Source of the DNA: Allacma fusca
Lineage: Eukaryota > Arthropoda > Collembola > Symphypleona > Sminthuridae
Assembly (NCBI GenBank): GCA_947179485.1
Contig: OX359249.1
Span: forward strand, 47,505,415-47,569,414
Length of the DNA stretch: 64,000 bases
Reading direction: 5' to 3'
Shown here: piece by piece, positions 51,312 to 60,894 of the stretch
Layout of the letters: every line of letters starts with the position of its first letter
Numbering within the stretch: the first letter of the stretch is position 1
Made by a program: the position numbers and the translations under genes
The notes under the pieces: generated by a model
What the model saw: only the letters and a program-made list of their open reading frames with translations
The model's database searches: none
What the model was told of the DNA's origin: nothing

Positions 51312-52090
51312 CAGTCGACTCTCTTTATAACGACATCAATAAATCTCCCAAAAAGTTACGTTATAAGGGAACGACGTTATAGAGGCACATAAAATTAATA
51401 CGTTTAATTGCAAATTTTTCGTTTTAGTTAAATTAGACTCATGTCTCGATTCATTTAATTAGCACATACTATATGTCTATGCAGAATGAGAATAAAAATA
51501 CATACTAAATATTAATTAATAAATAATCATATTTTTCAACGTTTACCACGCCACAAACCCTGTCACCAACAGGTCAGTATTGTATAAAGTATTTTCTGAA
51601 TTTTATTAAGACACTTCTCAGATCATTTACCAAAGTTTTCAACAGTTAAAAATGTAATTCCGTTAAAACTATGAATCTCAGTTCTTTACTGGATGCTAAA
51701 ATAAATCTAAAGGCTTCGAAATGTGGATTTTCCTGGATGGGACTTAATCAATGTCGGTAACCACACTTGTACATATATTTACAATAATACGTTCCTTCCA
51801 GTCTTTTATAACGTCGTTGCATTATAAGACAATGTAATTTTAGTGAAATTGAAGAGCAAGACACTTCAAATTGGCAGCACCGGTATGTATTTAGCTAGTT
51901 TTGCAGCTTTGTAACGTTAACATGACGATAAAAGGGTACACGTTTTACCTTACGGCTACAAAAAAGCGACTTTATAAAGGACCTCACGTTATAACGAGTG
52001 ACGCCATAAAGGTAGAAATTATCATATATTTAGCTTGAGAGGAACACAGGATGACTCTATAGGGAGAGTGACTATAAGGAGAGTCGACTG
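51312..52090. mobile_element. pogo/Tigger-like non-autonomous element, 779 bp, with TA target duplication
   Basis: Ends are CAGTCGACTCTCTTTATAAC and, inverted on the right, CAGTCGACTCTCCTTATAGT. Further inward, inverted ACGTTATAA-type motifs recur. TA flanks both sides (51310-51311 and 52091-52092). The matching place in the right arm of the host transposon (rc of about 58580-58605) reads straight through with a single TA, giving a direct empty-site control. There is no transposase frame. Family assignment rests on the TIR type and the TA target. Confidence 0.85.
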
Positions 52091-52501
52091 TATATATTAG
52101 TATTAAAACGGGTAGTCGATTTATTCAGATCTAAGTAGCACATTTTTAGCATATACAATAGTACCAAAATTTACGTATACTTTGAAAAACAATGCGTACT
52201 CAAGTACAGTTTTTTTTACTGAGGTCCAGGGTAAAAAAATGAAGTTATAAGAAATGGATGAAGATAAAATCATCAGATTAAGCTTACAAACAAGCTATTA
52301 ATTATTAAACCTATAGTCCATCGTCTCCACAAAAACAGGACATTTCGGCAATGTCGATCAAAAACTCTAATAAGACCAAGAATTAACCTTATATTAAAAT
52401 GCAAGTCCAAGTACGTTTACTCTTCCATAGATAATGTGTCTTTTACATCGAGACATTTCAAATATATATATTTAATTCAATAGTAACTAAACTGAAAATT
52501 T

Positions 52502-52800
52502 CAGGGGTACGATTTTTGTTTGTTAAGACGGGAAGACTCTTCTTGGGAAAAAATATTTCTAGCAATCTCAAAGGCAAGGGATTTATTTTTACAAACAGAG
52601 ATTTTAAAAATCGTTGACCTTTATTGGCAGGGATTTTCGTGTTGGCGTGTTATAGGGAAATTTTTAAGGCAAACAGGGATTTTCTGATTGATTCGCCTAC
52701 TTTGACAGGGATTTCACGTTTTGTAGGGGACTTTGTTTGCCAACAGGGATTTTGAAAATCGTTGACCTCTGTTCATCAGGGTTGTTCAGTTTCGGCAAAA
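52502..52800. mobile_element. Truncated copy of the CAGGGGT hAT MITE family
   Basis: Begins CAGGGGTACGATTTTTG and carries the same internal units as the intact copy at 53917 (repeated CAGGGATTTT and GTTGACC motifs). No matching right terminus is visible, so the copy is truncated or strongly decayed. It starts exactly at the inner edge of the left arm. Confidence 0.65.
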
Positions 52801-53916
52801 AGGCTATTTCTTTTATATCAAGTTTCGACCTTGCATGCATATCCATCTCAAGCTGAAGAGAGTCCATAGAGTTAAAACCTGATGACTGTCACATAGATTG
52901 GTACTTTTCATACATAAGTCACAACAGCCTACTATAATCAATGACGTGTCTTAGCAGCGTAAAGGATTCGTGTCCCAGAGAAGCTTTGGTGGAACAATAA
53001 AGGCGGGAATAAGATCACACCCGTTTCAGTAAATTCTAGTACATACGGGCAAATATTAAGGTCTAGTTTCTTCATTTCTTTCATTCACAGTCTTATTTAT
53101 CATTTTTTTCATTCGTTCAATAGTTCTTGCCCGCGTGATTTCTAGGTGTGGTCGTATAAAATTTTATCAATTTTTCCGGGAACTCAAATACAAACATTGG
53201 TGAAGTGTTCGTTGAAATTGTAATAAATTCACTTAAATCAAAACATGAGTTGATTCAATAATAATAACCCAAAGGAATTTTTGGGTTGGGCATTGCAACC
53301 TGTCTTGAATGTTGCCATTTCCGAGAATCTAAATGAGATCCAAAACTCAACATTCGACAAGTTCATTCTTTAAACAGCTATATTAGTTATTTTTGTACTG
53401 TCCGAACTTTAGTTTTAGATATTTTTGCCGAATCTACTTTCCAAAATATTTATGTGTGCTGCTGCATCGGAGGTAACTGACACTGGTGGGGTAAGTTTAT
53501 TATTATTATTTAGTATACATATACAAAATTATCCCTCAGCAAATTATTCAGCAAATTCAAACAATTATTACTCTGCATGTGAGCGCACCTTACCTGTTAA
53601 TGTTTTGAAGTACCAATATCCAGCAATTGTAGCATGCGAATATTCAACCAAAACTAAGTGAAGTGAATTCTGGTTGGATGGCAAACAATCCTGATGGTTC
53701 CATATACTGTTTATTTTTAATTTTTACAGCATTTACGGTTGGTGTTTTCCCTGCAAGCTGGAACAACGAGGACCAGCTTAAACGTCTAGGATTTTCCTGG
53801 TGGATTTCGGCAAATTGTTATTTTGTAAAGCTGTCACTACAAGAATTCCAACATCCATACTTCCAGTGTTTCAGAGGCATTACGGTAATCCATATAACGC
53901 TTGCTTCACTATTGTG

Positions 53917-54241
53917 CAGGGGTCGGATTTATGATTTATGTGGGAATACGGGAAGAATCTTCCCAGGGAAAAAAATTTCAGCAGGGAAATTTTCAAACGG
54001 GATTGCAAACAGGGATTTTTAAACCTGTTGACCTTTTTTTAGCAGGTTTTTTTTTCGAAACTGTTGAGGGGTTGTATGGAAAGCAATTTTTGTTAGCAAG
54101 GATTTTTGAAATTGTTGGGATGTATTACGAAAATTATTTTGTCAACAGGGAGTTTTAAACTTGCTTTGAACAGGGACATCATGACAAGCAGGGAAAATGA
54201 AAAAAAATCTTCCAGGGAGATTTGCAAAAATCCGACCCCTG
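53917..54241. mobile_element. Complete hAT MITE (325 bp) with 8-bp target duplication
   Basis: Perfect terminal inverted repeats CAGGGGTCGGATTT ... AAATCCGACCCCTG are flanked by the 8-bp direct duplication CTATTGTG (53909-53916 and 54242-54249), the hallmark of hAT insertion. Inside are several copies of a CAGGGATTTTnAAA/GTTGACC-type unit. Non-coding. It sits about 450 bp upstream of the first transposase exon. Confidence 0.92.
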
Positions 54242-54694
54242 CTATTGTGGTATATTTTTCTTGACAAAAATCACAAACCCTTCGTTAGTATGTCTGCGAA
54301 ATATATTCTGCCTACAAAATATATATTTAAATTTGATAAATTTTTAAATCGAACAGTTTTAACAAAGTAGCAAACAAGAAGGTACAGAACTTTCCAGTTT
54401 CTGTTCAAGACTCACAACAGCAACTTCAACACAACAACACCAATTCAGCTGTAAGCAAGCCTTAAGGCAATATTATTCATAGATTAGAGGAATAACATGA
54501 CAAAACGAATTTAAAGTTACATGTTTGAACTTAATAACCGTATATGTTTTATGCATACATTACGCGAATTTATTATTTGATTTGATACCACTTCCTCGGT
54601 ATATAATTTTTATAGTGAGTTCATAAATATGCAGAATACCTGAAATTATAAGCTGTTGATAAACTGATGTTTCGTTGTAGACTGGTTTCTAACA

Positions 54695-57600
54695 ATGAAG
54701 ATGACCGTCATTCTGTTCCTGTTTTTAATTCCGTTTGGAAACTTGGCCCCAATTAACCGTTCTTTAGGCGATCCTCCCCCCAAACGAAAAAAATATGATG
54801 GGCCTCGATGCCAACTAAAATTTTCTGAAGTTAAGTTAGGTAAATGTTTTTCGAGTACCTTTTTCTTCAATGTAATTTTAATCATATTTTTTTTGATTCC
54901 TAATTGAAAGCGTCGTATATCTTAACTCTACATACAGATTGGTCTTTGGAAAATGAGGTATCCCCTTTCATCGAATTACAGTCTGTTTGCAAAAAACGTC
55001 CAGGAAACCAACCTAAAAATGCTTTGTCTGAATATACCATGATTATTATTCAAGGACCTCCTCTTGAACTGGCCATGGTTGTCAGCTTTGAACATTTTCC
55101 TCATGATGGATCTGTACCCTTCGTTGTAATCGGTTCTCCAGATGTTGCTAATGTTCAAATTTCGACAGCCACACCACACATCCAATCCGTTTTTTCAAGG
55201 ACAGCAAGAAATCGGATGCTTCCAGTTCCCATGGATCATTCTTACTCAATTATTTTATTACGAGGTTTAAGCAAAGCCGAGGCAAAATCATTAAATCTTT
55301 ATTTCAATCCTGGTGGTGAAATGGCAGCAAGACTGCTAACAACTCAACAAATTAAACGAATATCTGAAACAGCGGTTGACATGGTTCTTTTGGGAGACAA
55401 TGAAAAATTTAACACTGAGCAATTTGAATATTTTTGGCCAGAAATATCAAGACCCATGTATACAGAAACATGGAGACTGCTCGAAGCTGCAGAAAATGAC
55501 ATGAGTCTCAGTATGTGCAGTCCTGTATACGAAGGTTTCGACGCTAGCGCTTTCGTGTTGAGTCAAGAGACTCCTGGCGAAGTAAATGCTTGCGAAGAGA
55601 ATAATCAAATAGAAGATATTACAACTACGGAAAACTCGGAGAACCATGAATTCATTACTACAATTAGTAAACAACTGCACATAATTACTGACGAACAGCT
55701 TCAACAAATCCGAACCCACGAATTTCGCCATAGTTGGGTCGATAAATGCCATAGGTTATTCCCAAAAAAATCAAAAATGCTAGAAAATGAATCAATTCAA
55801 AAATGGATAGACTTTACTGAAGATGAGTGCAGATTCACGTGCAAGGCTTGTAAATCGTATCTAGGAATTGGATTCCGGCCGGATATTAAAGCTAAATCAA
55901 AAATAGTAACTACCGGATATTTATCTACTGACACATATGACAATGGAAATGCAATTCGAAATCATGTAACTAAAACGTTACATACAGAAGCTATGGATTT
56001 CTATGGAAGAATGGAGCAATCAGTTACACACGATGAAGTTACAGAAATAATTTCTTACTTTGAGGATAAGGAGAAAGCAACTTTTAACGCTACAATGAAT
56101 TTACTTCTTATTGTTTACTCTGAGATCATGGCTGGATTACCATTTCAGGCGCACGAAGCTCTAATGAAGGCTATCAGAAAAACTGGAGCTAATGTTGGAA
56201 CAAAACACCATACTGATGACGCTCCCTCTATAATTGCGAAGGTGTTAGCTAATACATTCCGTCAGAAACTACTTCATCATCTCATAACGGAAGAGCAACC
56301 TTTCTCAATAATAATCGACTCATCAACAAGCTTTAATATTCCCTTCTTGGCAGTTTATATTCAAGTTCTAGAAGACAAATATCCCATTACTCATTTTTAC
56401 TCACTAATACACATGGCCGAAGGTGAGACCGCTGCTGAAATGTCAAATTATTTTGTAAAACAAATTAAAAAAGATGACGAACTGGTTATTGGATTTGAAA
56501 AATACTTCAAGTCCAACATCGTGTCATTTTCCAGTGATGGAGCAGCTGTGATGATTGGATCAAAGAAATCATTTAAAACTCACCTCCATGAATACGTTGG
56601 GAGGGACGTTCCTAATGTAGTTTGCCTTGCACATAAGCTAGACAGTGCCTACAAGTACGGCATAAAACCAGCCAAGCATGTACTCGAAGAGTTGGACGAT
56701 GACGACCCCATTGACGAAATTAGAAAATGGCAATTTTCCTTTTTTGAAACTTTTGAGCAGACTCTAAATGAGTTATACACGTTTTATTCCTCCCGAGGCT
56801 ATAAAAAATGGATGCACTTTTTACAAACATCTGAAGAGCTTGAAATAAATGCAAAACGTATGAAATACATCTGGAACGTACGTTGGAGCGAGTCACATTT
56901 TAAAGCGCTGGAAACTATCCATCAAATGCTGTACGGAATATTGGAAGACCTGGACCGGATTCGAAAGGACGGCCGTTTTGATGACACCTCACGTAGAAAT
57001 GCGGATGAGCATTACAACCGTATGACAGATAAAACTTATTTAATTGTGTTACACGAATTCCTAGATATTCTTTCGTCATTCAAAATTGCTTCAAAGAAAC
57101 TTCAAGAATCTTCAGCCACGCTAGTTGGAAAGGGTAAACTTATTTATGGTATACTAGACGAAATGGAGGACCTTCATAACAACCAAGGATCATCAATTAA
57201 AGGCTTCCTTCAAAATATAGCATGTCCAGATATATGTGATGACGGGGATTGCACTTTAAACAATTACGATGCTTGTGAAGAAGTACTTATTAACGGATTT
57301 CAGCTGACGAATCGGTTTGAAGTGGTAATGGACTACACAGAAGTAAGAGATGGATTGTACAGAAACATAATTGTTTCTCTTAAGAAATATTTTTCTTTGG
57401 ATCTTTTGGAGTCATTTGAGCTATTCAACCCAATCAACTTGAATTTTAAAATCCAGCTTGATGAGTTTGAAGAACATAACTTGGATACATTTTATCTCGC
57501 TGATCCAAGAACTGAAAAATACTACGCTGCACAAAGTAATGAAGTCCGCATTAAATTCCTATGCCAGTTTTACAGCGTAAATAAAGCTAATTGCGATCAA

Positions 57601-58138
57601 TTCAAAACCGAATGGGTTGGCGTTCTTTCATGTCTTGCCACTACGGAAGGATCCGCCCTAGACAACTCGGCTGATTCCACCAGGTTTTGGCCTTTAGCTT
57701 TGACACTGTGTGCGGATCAATGGACTCCTTTAACCAAAGAGATCCTGGGATATGTAATGGTAACTCCGTTCACGTCCAGTGAAGTTGAAAGGGGTAAGGT
57801 AGTTTATTTGTATAATATGAAAATACGAGCGCAATATTGATTCATGATAATTGTATTGTAAGAGTCGTCTGTGGCTTAACTGTCAATTTTCAACAGGATT
57901 TTCGATCATGAATAATTTGAAGACCAAAGGGCGATCACGAATGGACAAAGGCACCCTAGATGCCTTAATGACAGTAAAAATTAATGGTCCCGACATTGAG
58001 CGCTTTAATGTTTATGAGTATACAATTGCGTTTCTGAAGAGTCATGCTCGTGTGGACGATGATACTATGAATCGCGGAAGAAAGCCAGCAGAAGAAACGT
58101 TTTCAAGTTTGTTTTCAAAGAGCAGGATATACGAATGA
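54695..58138 (+). CDS. hAT-superfamily transposase, open reading frame of 1,089 aa in three exons
   Basis: Exons 54695-54839, 54911-57793 and 57897-58138, with 71- and 103-bp GT-AG introns in matching phase. The N-terminus carries a basic PPPKRKK patch (possible nuclear signal) after a hydrophobic stretch that makes this start codon uncertain; an upstream exon is possible. A zinc-finger-like set C359, C362, H400, H406 suggests a BED/TTF-type DNA-binding finger. The RNase H-like catalytic fold shows D518 (SIIIDSSTS), D591 (SSDGAAVM), the C620-x2-H623 CLAH motif, W707 (NVRWSES) and E1008 in SSEVERG, followed across the last intron by GFSIMNNLKTKGRSRM and a hAT C-terminal dimerisation block. The layout is closest to KIAA1586/ZNF862-type hAT proteins, from memory. 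It would catalyse cut-and-paste of its own element in the nucleus. All expected catalytic positions are present. Confidence 0.88.
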
Positions 58139-58169
58139 TAGTTTACTTATGAAGACTCCTTGTCATTCA

Positions 58170-58990
58170 TGAAATTTTCAGTTTAGTTACTATTGAATTA
58201 AATATATATATTTGAAATGTCTCGATGTAAAAGACACCTACATTATCTATGGAAGAGTAAACGTACTTGGACTTGCATTTTAATATAAGGTTAATTCTTG
58301 GCCTTATTAGAGTTTTTGATCGACATTGCCGAAATGTTCTGTTTTTGTGGAGACGATGCACTATAGGTTTAATAATTAATAGCTTGTTTGAAAGCTTAAT
58401 CTGATGATTTTATCTTCATCCATTTTTTATAACTTAACGTTTTTACCCTGGACATCAGTAAAAATATGTACTTGAGTATGCATTGTTTTTCAAAGTATAC
58501 GTAATTTTTGGTTTTTATGCTATTGTATATGCTAAGCATGTGCTACAATGTTTAGATCTGAATAAATCGACTGTCAGTTTTAATACTAATATATAATAAT
58601 AAAATGTAATAATAAATAACTGGCGCCAATAACGTTTTTACACCTTTCATATTTGCACACCTTAAATTGTAGGTTTAGAAGTACTCAAATAATTTTAGTT
58701 AATAATAGTTTATACTCTGGACACGGCGCGGGTAAATGCACCCCTGGTGTGCAGTCATGTTTCTGTGCATAATTATATAGATAATTATAGCTCAAGTCCA
58801 AACATCAACTAGACTAGAAGCTCTACTTTGCCTGACATTTTTCAATCAATCTTCTGTCTTTAAAAATATTTTTTACAATAATTAAACTGATTTTCAGCTG
58901 TAATATTTCAATTTAAAAAAGTTTTTTTAACCAAATAATTTTGAAAAGCAAAAACTTTCTTCTGCCCATTAAAGTTTTGTCGAAGTCATT
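58170..58990 (-). repeat. Right inverted terminal arm of the hAT element (uninterrupted)
   Basis: Inverse copy of the left arm. It contains an AATAAA at 58561-58566 that could serve the transposase transcript. It lacks the pogo-like insertion found in the left arm, so it shows the empty site. The outer end GTCATT is followed by GCGAATGAC, a small palindrome at the junction. Confidence 0.85.
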
Positions 58991-59001
58991 GCGAATGACT
59001 G

Positions 59002-59465
59002 ATTACCGAATTTTTGAACTAACAAATTTTAAGAATTGAGGAAATTAAATAGAAACAGCTAAATGGGACAAATTAATGTTTACTTAATTTTAATGCCACT
59101 ACAAGCGGTGTTAAAAACGTCGGAAATTGGTACATTCGATTGGCACTTTGCATGTTAAAGTTAAAATACCGTTGGATTTCCCAATGTGGCCATAATCATT
59201 TCCCCCCTCTCTTTATTCCGTATAGAGAGTTCATCTCAAAAATTGTAGTCTTAGTATAAGAAAGATGAAGTGAGCTTTTACTAAAGAAAGTTGTAATTGT
59301 TTTGAGATGGACTCTGCATATTTCATTTAAATAAATTCCAACGAAATTTGTTACATTTCTCTTCCGGTCATGTCTACTATTCTCAACGTACAAGTAAATC
59401 GTTCCCCGAAAGGCCATTACATTTTCTATAGATGATTTTCTGACACAAATTTTGTGTAAGCATAA
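59002..59465 (+). repeat. 464-bp direct repeat, right copy
   Basis: Apparently identical to 50449-50912. It starts 11 bp beyond the right arm, and its 3' neighbour (AAACGAATAAATC) is presumably the original continuation of the locus before the insertion. Confidence 0.9.
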
Positions 59466-59889
59466 ACGAATAAATCATTTTCATTCTAAAAACTCAAGAC
59501 TTTGCTTCCCGTTTTTGAACCCTGTGATCTTACATCTCATAAAATTAACATATGATCCATGTTAATAAACTAGATTTTATAAAATCTGGAACTAAGTTTC
59601 CTACAGGCCAGGGGAACCAAATATTTCATGTTTGATAGAGGGGCGTGAAATGATTAATTACGTCTACCCTGTTTGTTTTGTCCTCATCAATGAAAGTTAT
59701 ATTGCTAATAAACAAGCTCGGGAAATAGATTAAAGTGCAAAACTATTTTCACACAGTGAAAGTATGAAATACAATATTTAGTAGGAGAATTGAACAGTCC
59801 TCCACTCCAACCTAAGGCTGATTTTATTACTTATCTCATGAAATATTTTAAAATCTCTCAAGCTAATTAAATTAATTGAAACTTCCGAA
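59466..59889. other. Intergenic / promoter-side sequence of the EF-hand gene
   Basis: About 420 bp of AT-rich sequence. No core promoter motif can be named with confidence. Confidence 0.35.
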
Positions 59890-60639
59890 ATGGGGGGCAT
59901 GCTTAGCAAGCTATTCATGGATATCAGGTCCGCATTTCCTCGATACTACTATGAAGCGCCCCTAAATTTTGATAGAGCCGGAGACCGAACTGTCACAGGT
60001 AAGTAACACTCATTATTATTATATGCAGACTGCATACATGACTTACACCACTTACACGGAACAGCATCCTCGCACACTTCACATTTAATAGGTCGTGCCC
60101 GTAAAAACATTCACATAATATGGGACTTGGCAATGAAATCCATGATAAGAAACGAGATGAAGACCCGGAAAGAGTTTTTCCCCGTTCTGGAAAAACGAAT
60201 GGCTAACAGAGAGGCCAGTTTGAAGTACATTTTATGTAAAATGGAAGACCTTGTTCCGAAGTTCCCAGGCTGGGATGAAGTTCGCGTTTTAGATTTACAT
60301 GATTTATTTCAAGTTTTTGAAGTTGATGGTGATGGTCTAATTGAAGTGTCTGAAATGTATGAATCTGATCTGGATTTGAAATTTAAGAATGTGATATTAA
60401 AAGCGTTTATTCCCGTGAAAGTTCTCAAACTTTCTGGGTGCAAGATTAAATCTGAAATACTTGTACACAGGTGTGTTGGCCTGGATAATTTAGGCGATAT
60501 GACCCCGATGGATGAGCGTGTCAATTTCCTGTGCTCTTTTGATGACGACGGAACGGGCAATATCGATTTTGAAGAATTTTTGGAAGTAATCATGAGTCAC
60601 ATTTTGAGAAATGTTATACAGTTAACCGTAGCTTACTAA
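59890..60639 (+). CDS. EF-hand calcium-binding protein, 218 aa, possible N-myristoylation
   Basis: Two exons, 59890-59998 and 60092-60639, joined by a 93-bp GT-AG intron in phase 1. The second half of the protein has two EF-hand loops. Loop 113-124 (EVDGDGLIEVSE) has Glu rather than Asp at position 1. Loop 187-198 (DDDGTGNIDFEE) has Thr at position 5. Both keep Gly6, Ile8 and Glu12, so calcium binding is plausible but each departs slightly from consensus. The start MGGMLSKL fits the MGxxxS/T N-myristoylation pattern, as in neuronal-calcium-sensor and related proteins, suggesting a membrane-tethered sensor. The central part (about residues 38-110) is helical and charged. I cannot assign an orthologue. 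The 5' end could extend through a non-coding exon. An AATAAA at 60889-60894 lies 250 bp after the stop. Confidence 0.75.
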
Positions 60640-60888
60640 CTTGGAACTACTGGAACGTTGTAACAAGATATCTTTTAACGACACAATTTTTGATAATGTC
60701 ATTTCGTGTATTTGTAAATAGATCCATTTCAAACTGCAAGCTGAAGAATACAAACATCCCATTGGACAAAGTTTTAAAATGATCGAAAGCAACATGCGAT
60801 TCATTCGAAGCATGTCTACCATCCAGAGAATCCAAACGGGATTTTTTTGACCGCTCCATTACAATTTAATATTATTCATGACATTATG

Positions 60889-60894
60889 AATAAA
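60889..60894 (+). terminator. Candidate polyadenylation signal (EF-hand gene)
   Basis: Canonical AATAAA about 250 bp downstream of the stop codon. Confidence 0.55.

Larger units (their letters stand above)
50911..52503 (+). repeat. Left inverted terminal arm of the hAT element (interrupted)
   Basis: Pairs with 58170-58990. The arm sequence itself occupies 50911-51311 and 52091-52503. The inner boundary is the shared CTGAAAATTTCA, after which a MITE copy begins. Confidence 0.85.
50911..58990 (+). mobile_element. hAT-superfamily DNA transposon with about 820-bp inverted terminal arms (composite, nested)
   Basis: Left arm 50911-52503 (interrupted by a 779-bp insertion at 51312-52090, so about 814 bp without it) pairs with right arm 58170-58990 (821 bp) in inverse orientation. 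By eye the arms are about 93-96% alike with small indels. The outer end is AATGACTTCG. Between the arms lies a spliced hAT transposase whose stop codon is 31 bp from the right arm. Inside each arm, 242-244 bp from the outer end, sits a canonical hAT-type terminus CAGGGGTGC facing inward (51153-51161 and 58738-58746), so the unit that moves could be either 8.1 kb or 7.6 kb. No 8-bp target duplication was found at either boundary. Two hAT MITE copies lie between the left arm and the transposase. The transposase frame is open, so the element may have been active recently. Confidence 0.85.

Noticed and set aside
53425-53490. Possible additional first exon of the transposase ending GGTGGG|GTAAGT
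   Set aside because: The donor is good, but joining it to the obvious downstream acceptor at 54680 gives an immediate stop, so it was not added to the gene.
50449-59465. 464-bp direct repeats considered as LTRs of a retroelement
   Set aside because: No TG...CA ends, primer-binding site or retroelement proteins between them. The interior encodes a hAT DNA transposase.
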